From: a virus | Reading direction: 5' to 3' (one strand) | Virus record (IMG/VR): IMGVR_UViG_3300030101_003124 | Span: 1-57,933 of that record | DNA length: 57,933 bases | Part shown: positions 34,701 to 44,000 of the stretch, piece after piece | Layout of the letters: each line of letters begins with the position of its first letter | Position numbering within the stretch: position 1 is the first letter of the stretch | The notes under the pieces: generated by a model | Told to the model about the DNA's origin: nothing | Database searches by the model: none | What the model saw: only the letters and a program-made list of their open reading frames with translations | Made by a program: the position numbers and the translations under genes

Positions 34701-37700
34701 GATCCAGATCAAACAGTTTATGAAATACTAAATGTTCAAGCTGAGCATTTACACAACTGGAGTGATGAAGGCCAAGATTTAACTACATGGACAAACCAAA
34801 CAAAATGGACTACCAACCATGGTATTAGATATAAAATGACGTTAGACAAACAAGTAACTTGGTCTCCTGTAACGTCTCCAAATTCTGTGTCTTCGCCATC
34901 AAACCCTGATAGTAAAAATAAATTTGGTCAGAACGTTTTTCCGTTAACTAGATGGAAAAAAGGAGGTAGACATAGAAAATCGTTTACTGAACTTCAAATA
35001 TTAGAACAAAAGAACGACGAGGTTAGTTTTGTTTCAAGAAATCCAGCAATATTTGAAACTGAACCAAAAGAAAGAGCTGATTTAAATTTATATTACGAAA
35101 CTAAAAATACTTATCCTATATCTGATTTAGGTGTAGATAAAGAGCTAAGCTGGTATAATTGTTTTACTTTTGGTAATGGTGTAGAAAGTGATAGAATAAG
35201 AGATGACTTTAATGCTTCTAGGTTAGATAATGGCCCTAGAGTATCTACTGAGTTAGCAGAGCCATATAAGTCAGAGCGTAAAACAAATGGTTTAATATGG
35301 TCTGGTATATATAATAGTAATAGTAGAACCAATAATTTAAATCAATTTATACAAGCTGAAGCTATAACTAAAGATTTAAATCCTACTTACGGTAGTATAC
35401 AAAAGTTATTTTCTAGAAATACAAACGTATTAGCTTTTTGTGAAGATAAAGTTTTAAAAATACTAGCAAACAAAGACGCTTTATTCAATGCTGATGGTAG
35501 TAATAATTTAACAGCAACAAATAAAGTTTTAGGCCAGTCAATGCCTTTCTTAGCTGATCATGGTATATCTACGCATCCTGAGTCTTTTGCAGAATATGCT
35601 TTTAGAATATATTTTGCAGATTATCAAAGAAACGCTATATGTAGATTATCTAACGATGGTATAGAAGAAATAACTAGATATAGTATGACTGATTATTTTG
35701 GTGATGCTTTTAATGCTATTAGCTCTGGCGAATTAATAGTAGGTACTTATGATGAAGATAAACATAACTATAATATAACAATTAATAGTGAAAGAGTAGA
35801 TACAAATGTTCCTAGTACAACTAGTTTTACTGAAAAAGTAACTGGCTGGACAAGTAGAAAATCTTTTATACCTGAATCTGGCGTATCGTTAAATGGTTCT
35901 TATTATACGTTTAAAAACGGTGAAATATGGGAGCATAATGCAAATGCTACAAGAAACTCTTTTTATGGCGCTGCTGCTCAACCATCTACTGTTGATCTTA
36001 TATTTAACGATGAAGGTTCTAGTATTAAGAATTTTAAAACAATAAACTACGAAGGAACTACAAGTAGAGTTTATGATACAAGTCCTGGTAAAGAAACAGC
36101 TGTTACAACTCAAGGTTGGTACACGCCTACAATAACAACTGATCAACAAGATGGACATGTTAAATATTTTATTGAAAAAGAAGGTAAGTGGTACAACTAT
36201 ATAAAAGGTGTTTCAACTACTTGGGACAATAATTCGGGTTCTGGTAACCTAGATATTAGAGAGTTTTCAACACAAGGTATAGGTAATATTACAAGTAACG
36301 GTGTTGGTGGCGCTGCTCAAACAGTGCAAAACGTCACTGTATCTATTAATCCCACAACTAGCAATCCTAACTTTACAGCCTCAATACCTCAGATTATAAC
36401 CGCTACACCTGGTGAAACAGTTAATAACAGTTTAACATTTACACTATCACCTGTACATGGAAATGCTTTTTATCCTAGTCCAAACAACTTGACGTTTACT
36501 AGTGAAACAAGTAGCCCTGTTGCTGATGCAATGGGTACTCCAACTGGTTTAACAACTATAAAAGAAAATGGCGACATAGACGTAGTAATACCATTAAACT
36601 TTACTATGCCTTCGGCTAATCAATCAGTTACCGTTAACATAGCTGGTAGAGCTTTAAAATCTAGTAAAAGTATTAATGGTACACTAGATATTGTAGGAGA
36701 AAACTTTACAAAAGCGTTTACACCTTCTGGAGAAGCTTATAGCGGCACCGGTGCCCAAGGCAGTGGACCTGTTACTTTAAAAACAGTTGTATTAACAGCT
36801 GCTTCAAATCATAAGTTTAGTATATTACCAGCTTTAGATACAAGTGGTTTAAATGATGTAAACGATTATGATATAACAGTTACTGAAACCACAGGTAGTA
36901 TAGCTGGTGGTGATTTAACTGTTGTAACAATTGTTGTAAAATATACTTTCCCTGCTTCTAATGTTACTGGTGATGTTATAGGTATATTAGGAACAACTGA
37001 AACTACATTTGTTCCTTCTACAGATAAAATATATAACTATCAAATAAACGAAGCAAATATATCACATATAGGTGAAACAAGAAATTTAGTTTTATTTGGT
37101 GATCCGGGAGCTACCGTTACAATAGAAGCTGAAAACGCTGCAAGTACTTCTGAAAGCTTAATATCAGGTCCTAAGGTAGTGACTATAGCTTCTGCAACTG
37201 ATGAATTAACAGGTACTATAGCTGGTCAACATACTGAGGAAATATACTTCCCACCTATAACAGGAAGTTCTAATATAACTTATAATGTAACTTTAACAGA
37301 AACTTCTTCTGATTCTTTTCAGTTTAATTCTGGTAACTCACCAAAAGTAATAGCTTTAACACAAGCACCTTCAGTTAATGTTAATTTTGCAATATCAAAA
37401 ACAAGTACAACAAATCTAACAATACCTTCAACAGTATATACGTTTACTGGTAACGGTAGTAGTTATGATCCTAGAACACACGAGGGTTATGAAGATCCTG
37501 TTGTTTCTTGGGTTATTTCTTCTCAAAATAATAAATTATTTAGATTACCTGTTACACCTACAAACGCACATATAACAGAGGGTAGTACTAGCGGTGAAAC
37601 AAGATTATTAACAGGTGGAACTAAAGTTTTACCATTATTAGATATAACAGTTAACAATGCTGTTACTCCAGCTACAGCAACCGTAAACGGTGATTATTCA

Positions 37701-38480
37701 ATACACTTTTTAGGTACTAGCACTCAAACAGCTACTTTAAATTTAGATAATCTTATAAGTTTAAACACCGCGCCAACAACATCAAATAGTAGTTTTACAG
37801 CTAACTTAAACGGAGCTACAACACACGGTTTAACAGCAGCAGATGCTGATGGAGATAGTTTATCATACACTGTTGTTAACGCTCCTTCAAAAGGTACGCT
37901 TTCAATATCAACAAACGGTGTTGCAACATATACTAGAAACGTGGGTCAAACAGGAACTGACTTGTTTAGATTTAAAGTAAGTGACGGTTTACAAGATAGC
38001 AACACAGCAACCGTAAACATAACGCTTGGCTCGGGTAGTTTATTTAGTGTTAACACTGTTTATAAATGGAAAGATTTATCAGATACAGGAAATGAAACTA
38101 CAGAATATAACATGTCAGCTGTATTTAGTGGTACTTTAAATTCTACTAACTTAACATCAGGTAGTAGCAATGATATAACATTACAAGTTACGGACTGGGA
38201 TGTTAATGATACAAACGCTGGTGTTCCTACATATATGAACGACATATATGATTTCCATCAAGTATTATATAGACTTATAAACTCTTCTGGAACAACAGTA
38301 GCTAGTGGAGATATACCTATAAATCGTACAGGTTCAGGTAGTGGAACGTCAACGTTTAATAACAGTGAAAGAACAGGTGTGGTTAAAACTAACGTTCTTG
38401 ATACTAATCATAACAGTTTATCAGCTGAATCACACACTTTAGAAATAATATTAGTTTATAGAAACAACGCAACCCCATAA
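31785..38480 (+). CDS. Giant tail tube/stabilisation protein with C-terminal adhesin domains
   Basis: 2231 residues. Residues 1-60 (FTSGKMNKDLDERLIPKGEY, then RDALNIDVVNSESSDVGSIE) carry the signature I associate with the tail stabilisation/tubular protein of crAss-like and marine podovirus-like phages. The first ~1450 residues are mixed beta; the rest holds Ig-like and cadherin-like repeats, clearest at about 1990-2080 (TTHGLTAADADGDSLSYTVV, ATYTRNVGQTGTDLFRFKVS). The same polypeptide thus probably builds the tail and displays adhesion domains. Far longer than the ~800 residues of T7 gp12. Confidence 0.75.
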   Translation: MAEIKNTFTSGKMNKDLDERLIPKGEYRDALNIDVVNSESSDVGSIENCFGTVQRSFLSQVGNTCIGSCTYGKEDKILWFIRGPVQAGTGIDLIAEYNVQTGTPRAVLVDVYQWKGVVATANQGSNTVVLDGSIGTYNIRRDMTFTIGVNVYTVTAVNGNNITLASNLTAAISSGTTITFHAERVLNFSAFADRRITGINAIDGYLYWADAQSEPKKIKIKRCISGTPDPISHTKHRVNGTNVGYIKEEHITVIRKYPLDAPTISMSDSPFTGAISATCTTAAGVFTYKDQAGNTFPVPAGTSHVPTGLLDYSTSSSGSSKVIAPIAFIGSNLAFDVGHTIKLKADATLNGITEDLEVRLVIDNILSQNATGKTTQVTIASISAGIPSAELTWVATLEQEDPFYELVFPRFAYRWKYQDGEYSAISPFTDAAFLPEKVFGFDYDAQNGFNKAMTNNVRTITLGGWATKPVDVTEVDILYKEDGKTAVYTLETLKKNEITFDITSELIHALLPSNQMLRPYDNVPRYAKAQEITGNRLLYGNYVQQYDLLEDPEFVVSINRTPCPIKIPNQSLKSIRTYQVGVVFLDKYGRQTPVFSSDSANVTLHQQDSDKINKLQARITTAAPSWATHYKYYVKEPSAEYYNLAMDRWYDAEDGNVWISFPSSERNKVAVDDYLILKKEHSSNDPVFSGSGGTIKYKILAIDNEAPDFLKQTKSSLGKINTQYGRGQAPTEGFPQKDFKTIMIPGADIANSSLKNIASESTGDKYLRFGDQSGNVSEYYEISSITRYDIGGDGDYDGSDDYYEIELKTGMGADVNFTGTPTNKKPNLTFEWFIEELDLYKAEFVGRFFIKINKDSALRKHLLDKDVDQQYVIKHEEPVYYLKGSRDQDDYKGAQIFSIDYGTTHKPREFSGYNTGKSFIQGNKKVDFRLTNMGPETAASGWYYPGKSEFRNNNYKIHSALRTNGTLFRWKDDPDQTVYEILNVQAEHLHNWSDEGQDLTTWTNQTKWTTNHGIRYKMTLDKQVTWSPVTSPNSVSSPSNPDSKNKFGQNVFPLTRWKKGGRHRKSFTELQILEQKNDEVSFVSRNPAIFETEPKERADLNLYYETKNTYPISDLGVDKELSWYNCFTFGNGVESDRIRDDFNASRLDNGPRVSTELAEPYKSERKTNGLIWSGIYNSNSRTNNLNQFIQAEAITKDLNPTYGSIQKLFSRNTNVLAFCEDKVLKILANKDALFNADGSNNLTATNKVLGQSMPFLADHGISTHPESFAEYAFRIYFADYQRNAICRLSNDGIEEITRYSMTDYFGDAFNAISSGELIVGTYDEDKHNYNITINSERVDTNVPSTTSFTEKVTGWTSRKSFIPESGVSLNGSYYTFKNGEIWEHNANATRNSFYGAAAQPSTVDLIFNDEGSSIKNFKTINYEGTTSRVYDTSPGKETAVTTQGWYTPTITTDQQDGHVKYFIEKEGKWYNYIKGVSTTWDNNSGSGNLDIREFSTQGIGNITSNGVGGAAQTVQNVTVSINPTTSNPNFTASIPQIITATPGETVNNSLTFTLSPVHGNAFYPSPNNLTFTSETSSPVADAMGTPTGLTTIKENGDIDVVIPLNFTMPSANQSVTVNIAGRALKSSKSINGTLDIVGENFTKAFTPSGEAYSGTGAQGSGPVTLKTVVLTAASNHKFSILPALDTSGLNDVNDYDITVTETTGSIAGGDLTVVTIVVKYTFPASNVTGDVIGILGTTETTFVPSTDKIYNYQINEANISHIGETRNLVLFGDPGATVTIEAENAASTSESLISGPKVVTIASATDELTGTIAGQHTEEIYFPPITGSSNITYNVTLTETSSDSFQFNSGNSPKVIALTQAPSVNVNFAISKTSTTNLTIPSTVYTFTGNGSSYDPRTHEGYEDPVVSWVISSQNNKLFRLPVTPTNAHITEGSTSGETRLLTGGTKVLPLLDITVNNAVTPATATVNGDYSIHFLGTSTQTATLNLDNLISLNTAPTTSNSSFTANLNGATTHGLTAADADGDSLSYTVVNAPSKGTLSISTNGVATYTRNVGQTGTDLFRFKVSDGLQDSNTATVNITLGSGSLFSVNTVYKWKDLSDTGNETTEYNMSAVFSGTLNSTNLTSGSSNDITLQVTDWDVNDTNAGVPTYMNDIYDFHQVLYRLINSSGTTVASGDIPINRTGSGSGTSTFNNSERTGVVKTNVLDTNHNSLSAESHTLEIILVYRNNATP

Positions 38481-38482
38481 TT

Positions 38483-38857
38483 ATGGCAACAGTAACATTA
38501 GAATTTGACAACCCAATAAACGAATCATTACAAGCTAAAGCGCTTAATATTGCTACAGCTACATCACAAGCTGATGAAGGTGCTTGGGATATTATATACT
38601 ATGTAAGTAATAATGGTTCTATAATAAGATTGGGTGAGTGTATAGCAATTGATACAGCAACGAACACTATTTCTGTAGAAGTTGACAACAGTGTACCTAG
38701 ACCAAACGATGGTAACTTTGTGTTTTTTGGTAAAGATGTACAGGCGGGAACATCGGGTGTTATAGGTTATTATGCTCAAGTACAGATGAGAAATGACTCT
38801 ACAGATAGAGCAGAACTGTTTGCAGTTAGCTCTGAAATCTTTATAAGTAGTAAATAA
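38483..38857 (+). CDS. Small beta-rich virion protein (124 aa)
   Basis: Starts ATVTLEFDNPINESLQAKAL and contains YYVSNNGSIIRLGECIAID and QVQMRNDSTDRAELFAVSSE. It is likely a beta sandwich. It follows the giant tail gene within 2 bases, suggesting it is made with it and perhaps caps or decorates the tail. No family recognised. Confidence 0.6.
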   Translation: MATVTLEFDNPINESLQAKALNIATATSQADEGAWDIIYYVSNNGSIIRLGECIAIDTATNTISVEVDNSVPRPNDGNFVFFGKDVQAGTSGVIGYYAQVQMRNDSTDRAELFAVSSEIFISSK

Positions 38858-38899
38858 ATGATAAAAAGTGTAATTATAAATATATAAATAAATAAGAAA

Positions 38900-39652
38900 A
38901 TGAGTAATTCACCAGCAAAATTATTTCCAGTAGCTTTAGCCATGCAGGCCGCAGGTGGCGTGTATAATATTGCTAAGGGTATAATAGGTAGTAAAAAAAG
39001 AAAACAAGAGCAAAGAGAAGCTCAAGGTGAGTATAATAGAATGAAGGATAAAATTCTTCAGCAAGATACTAGTAATCCTTACGCAAACATGGAAAACGCG
39101 TATGAAGATCTTACCGTTAATCAACAAATGAATGAGTTTAAAGCTCAACAACAAAATCAAGCTTTAGCTAATACAATGCAAACAATGAGTGCTTCAGCTG
39201 GTGGTAGCGGTATTGCTTCGTTAGCTCAGGCTATGGCTCAACAACAAACACAGAACATACAGGCAAATGCTGCTTCTATAGGTCAGCAAGAGCAAGCTAA
39301 TCAAATGAAAATGGCTCAAGGTGCTGAAAGAGTTGATTTGTTACAAAGAAAAGGAGAGATGATGTCTAGAGAGATGCAGGCTAATCAAAATAAAACAGAG
39401 TTTGGTTTTTCGGCTAATAGATTAGAAAAAGCTAATCAAGCTAGAGAAGAAGCTAGAAAAAATTTAGAATCTGGTATAGCTACAACAGCAACAGCTGGAA
39501 TGAAGCTAGGTAATATGTTCGGTAAATCAACTAAAATCGGTGGATTTGGTGGTGGTGGCCAAGACGGTTTAGGTGGAGGTTTCCAAAATCACCCGTTGTT
39601 ATTTGGTGAAGGTGGAGTACCGTTAAGATCAGATAATTCATATGGTACATAG
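38900..39652 (+). CDS. Internal virion/ejection protein, membrane-active helix type (250 aa)
   Basis: Starts with a hydrophobic helix (AKLFPVALAMQAAGGVYNIA), then a long Gln/Ala/Met-rich helical region (QQNQALANTMQTMSASAGGS, ...GIASLAQAMAQQQTQNI...) and a Gly-rich C-terminus. This plan resembles T7 gp14-like and other podovirus ejection proteins that enter the envelope. It is followed by another internal protein and the giant polyvalent protein, in the order expected of an ejection apparatus. Confidence 0.6.
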   Translation: MSNSPAKLFPVALAMQAAGGVYNIAKGIIGSKKRKQEQREAQGEYNRMKDKILQQDTSNPYANMENAYEDLTVNQQMNEFKAQQQNQALANTMQTMSASAGGSGIASLAQAMAQQQTQNIQANAASIGQQEQANQMKMAQGAERVDLLQRKGEMMSREMQANQNKTEFGFSANRLEKANQAREEARKNLESGIATTATAGMKLGNMFGKSTKIGGFGGGGQDGLGGGFQNHPLLFGEGGVPLRSDNSYGT

Positions 39653-39668
39653 GATAAATAAATAAGAC

Positions 39669-41063
39669 ATGACACAAGAAGAATACAATAAAGCAATGAA
39701 ACAAAGAGCGTCTGGCGGTTATGCTAACACAAGCATAAACAAGGTACCTTATGCTACATCTACTGACTTAATAAACATAGATAGAAGAGTTGTACAGAGT
39801 CGTAACGACATGGGTATGAACTATAAAGAGCTAGGTGAAGTATTAAATCCTTTAATTTCTGATGCGCAAAGAAGAACTGATGCTGCTAGTAGACAATACT
39901 TATTAGACAAAGCAAATAAAAAAAATGAAAGAAAACTACGTAGAGCAGCTGCTAAAGCTGAAGTAGATAAAATGCCTTCCTTGGATTTAAGTAAAATACC
40001 ACCACAGTTTCAACCTATGTTGACACAAATGTTAATGCAAGATAAAATGACTTTTGCAAATAATGCTAAAGTTATTGCAGAAGGCGATCCATATTCAGAA
40101 GAGTATATGAATGCTAAAACTGGCAACGCTGGTATTATAGCTAACGCTAATAAATACAATAACTACTTTACTAATATGCAGGAAGAAAACATCGGTTATT
40201 TAAAAGATTTTGACGGTGGTATGATTTCTGAATCTAACAGTGATAAAGATCTTCATATTATAGACCAAATAAGAAGAAATAAAGCTCAAATAACAATGGA
40301 CGAAAATAAAAACATTGTTTATAATGTCGATTATAATGGAGAAGTGCTTAGTATACCTCAAGATCAAATTCCTGATTATAGACTAGAAGATGCTGAAGGA
40401 GCAACTGCTTATCTAGACATGTATCAAAAGTATATAGACAATGGTAATAGATATGGTATTCCTTATGACGATGCTAGTGTTAGATTAAAACTTATGAATA
40501 TGTTTAAAGGTAATAGAGATCGTTTATTATCTATGGCATATGATGATGTTGGTTCTACTGGTTTAAGTTTTGATGAGTGGTACGATAACGAGATTTTAGA
40601 AGGCAGAAAACAACCTGTTGATTGGATAGCACCACAAAACGAAGATTTATTAAGAAAAGAGCTAACTGATTATTATGCTGGTGTAATATCTAGTGGTGTT
40701 GGTACAGCTGTTGGTAATTATAATGCTAGAAAAAATCCTGATGATGATAAACCTGACTTTTCTCAATCTCAATTGGAGATGTTACAATGGATGAAAACTA
40801 ACGACGATCCAACTATATCGTTGACAATTGATGATTGGCAAAGTAATGTTTTCGCTGGAAGTAACTATGTAATTGTTCCTTTGCCTGATGGAGTTGGAAT
40901 TTATGATAAAAGAATGAATCAAGGTATGATGAAAACTTCTGATCCTAAATCCGCAGACTGGTTTTCTAAAAATATACTTTTTGATAAAAAAATGAAAGGC
41001 ACAAGCGTAAAAGATTTTATGAAGTACATAAGAAGACTAATAGCTCAAGGCGAACTTAAATAA
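39669..41063 (+). CDS. Hypothetical internal virion protein (464 aa)
   Basis: Mainly helical and charged. The N-terminus has ASGGYANTSINKVPYATSTD and a basic coil (DKANKKNERKLRRAAAKAEV); the middle has DNGNRYGIPYDDASVRLKLM; the C-terminus ends with a helix. No signal peptide or catalytic motif. It is encoded between the hydrophobic ejection protein and the 2915-residue protein, so a role in the internal core is likely. Confidence 0.6.
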   Translation: MTQEEYNKAMKQRASGGYANTSINKVPYATSTDLINIDRRVVQSRNDMGMNYKELGEVLNPLISDAQRRTDAASRQYLLDKANKKNERKLRRAAAKAEVDKMPSLDLSKIPPQFQPMLTQMLMQDKMTFANNAKVIAEGDPYSEEYMNAKTGNAGIIANANKYNNYFTNMQEENIGYLKDFDGGMISESNSDKDLHIIDQIRRNKAQITMDENKNIVYNVDYNGEVLSIPQDQIPDYRLEDAEGATAYLDMYQKYIDNGNRYGIPYDDASVRLKLMNMFKGNRDRLLSMAYDDVGSTGLSFDEWYDNEILEGRKQPVDWIAPQNEDLLRKELTDYYAGVISSGVGTAVGNYNARKNPDDDKPDFSQSQLEMLQWMKTNDDPTISLTIDDWQSNVFAGSNYVIVPLPDGVGIYDKRMNQGMMKTSDPKSADWFSKNILFDKKMKGTSVKDFMKYIRRLIAQGELK

Positions 41064-41069
41064 TAAAAC

Positions 41070-44000
41070 ATGTCAAATCATAATTACGAAGATTTATTGA
41101 CTTGGTGGAATACACCACAAGAAGATCCTATTATAGACCCTGATCTTCCTAAACCCTTTGATATAGCTAATCAACCAAACCCACGTATATTTGCTGGTGG
41201 TGGAATGGACGCTAAATTTAAGCCACAAGCTGTATACGATCAAGAGGAAGAAAACAGAAAGCAAAACAAAATAAAAGAAAACAAAAGAATAAACGACGTT
41301 AATTTTGTAAACCAGTATAATGGTGCTAAACAACCTATAATGGATTGGTTAAATAATCCTGAAAATATAGCTAACATCTATGGTGTTGACGTTGATCAAT
41401 ACGATAACGTAGTTCAATGGAAAAACATACTAAGAGGATATGATGATCAAGCTGAAGGTGATGCTGATGCTTATAAAAAAATAGCAAAAGAATTAAAAAA
41501 ACAATTCGGTGATCAAAACTGGTACGGTGGTTTTGAGCAAAAAGAAGGTTACGAAAACCTATTAGAAAGAGACTTAGACAAACTAATAAAATACGGTATT
41601 GAGAAAAAAGTATCAGAAGAAGATAATTTAAATAAAGATACTAATAAAAAAAGATTAAACTCTGAAATAGTAAAAAGAGCTGAAGATCCTAAGTTTAATA
41701 GTGAAGGCGCTATTGTTGCCACCTATGAAGAATACGATTATTTAGCATCAACTCCAGCTGAACAAAATGTAATGGATATTACAAAACAGCTAAAAAAATC
41801 CATGGCAGGTGAAACCATTGAAGATGAAAATGGTAATATTCTTACACCTGAAATCCTACAACAAAAATTAAAGAAAGCATATGATGAGCTTAATAAAAGC
41901 GAATATGGTAATAATGTTAAAAACCTATATGACTGGGATGGTAATCCTATTGAAACTTTAGATAAAACAAAAGATTCATACGAGTTTACAGAAGAAGAAA
42001 TAAATGCTTATAAAGAAATAATAGAAAACGGTGGTCAACTAACAGAACCTACATACGCAGAGCATATAAGATCATTAAGAGAGGGTAAGTTCAAAGAACT
42101 TGCTTTAAATGACTTTGAGGGTGAAGACATGTATGATGTTGTCGTTAATGATCCTGAAGCTTGGGAAGTATTAAAAGAATATAAAACAGGTGCTGTAGAA
42201 AATGGTTTTACTTATAGAGTACCTATGAGTGTATTAAGTAAAAATTTTAGTAGAACAATAGCTACTGATGGTGATAGTGCTGGTGGATCAAACGTGATAA
42301 CTGGAGAGGAACAAGCTGCTATAGAACAAGGTACTGGACAAAATATAATAACTGGTAATAATTTTGATTCACCATTAGGTTATTTTGGTTTATTAGAAAA
42401 TGATAAAAAACAAGAATTTGGTTGGTTAGAAAGAAATTTTTACGATGAGGATTTATTTAGTGATAAAGACTTGTCAAGAGCATTTAAATTAAAAGTTAGA
42501 GACCACAGAGATAACAGAAAACAAATACTTTTAGAAAAAGAAGTGTTAAGACAAATGGATGCAATGAACATTGATCCAACACAAAAACTAGAAGGACAAG
42601 GCTTTAAAGACTTTATGAAACAAGGTTTACTTAAAGCTGGTGAAGGTTTTAAAGGCGATTTAGCACAATGGGCAGGTTTTGATAAAGTATTTGAAAAATA
42701 CGATGAAGACAGTTACAATAAAGTTTATAAAAGAGATATATACACTATACGAAAAGAAAAAGACGTTGTACAAACATTAGAAGATACTTATGGTGGTGTT
42801 GTAACTGAAGAAATGAAAAAGAGACTTGACAGGTCAGTTGGTTATAAAACATGGGAAGGTTTTACTGGTTTTATACCTGCGTTAGCAGAGTTTGCTGCTA
42901 TAGATGTTGCTGCTAAAAAAGTTGGTGTATTTACAGGTATACCTAAATTAGCTAAAAACTTATATAAAGCCGGTAGAGGTGCTGGCATGAGTGTTAAGTC
43001 TTCTAGAGGATTAGCACACACAACCAACTTTGTATTACATGCTATGTACGAAGAAGCTAAAATGAAAGCTGCTTTTGACGAATATTATCATATGGGTGGT
43101 GGCGTTGCTTTTTACTCTATAGGAAAAGCTTTACCATTTTTAAAATCTGCAAGCCCTACATTAAACAACGTTGTTAACAATATAGGTAGAGGTGGTATAG
43201 CCGGTACGTTATCTGTTCAAGGTGCACAAAACCTTGAGGCGTTAGTTGAAGATTTAAAAGGTAATAAAACCTTTATGTCTCATTTAGAAGAAACTTACTT
43301 TAATGAAAACGATGAGTTTAAACTATCAGACACAGCACAAACAGCTTTAGTTGACTTTTTAGTATTTGGTACTTTAGGTATAAGAGGTATGGCTAAACAA
43401 GGTGGTCAAATAAGAAAAGGTTATGATGGTCTTGGTAAAATACCAGCCTCATTAGGTATAGCTCCTGTAAGATCACAAACGTTAAGAGGTAAAGTTTGGT
43501 GGAAAGGTATTGAGCAAGTTAGAAACGAATCAGTTGCTGTAACAAAACAAATAAATGAACAGATTTCATTTTTAGAAAATCAAATGAAAACCTTAGAAGG
43601 TAATAATCCAACCACAAAACAGAGATTAGAAAAATTAAAAGCAGATAGAAAAAAATATCAAGAGCTTTATATAAACTCAGAGAATATGTTGATGACAGCA
43701 TATAGATTTGAAGACTGGCAAGATGATGCTAAAGCAACAGAGCACGTTAATAAAGTTTTTGATAATGTAAAAACTATTATTGATCCTGAAGGTAATTTAG
43801 AAATGATTGCTGGTAAAGAAGCACCTAAGTGGGTTACAGACAAAACTGCTGCAGCTGAAATAAACGCTGCTAGAAACAGAATATGGATAAACACTAACAA
43901 AGCAGAACCTGGTAAATTACCTCATGAAATAGTACATTACGCATTTAAAGAACTTATAAAAAGAAATCCTGATGTAGCTGCACAATTAAGAACACAGCTA

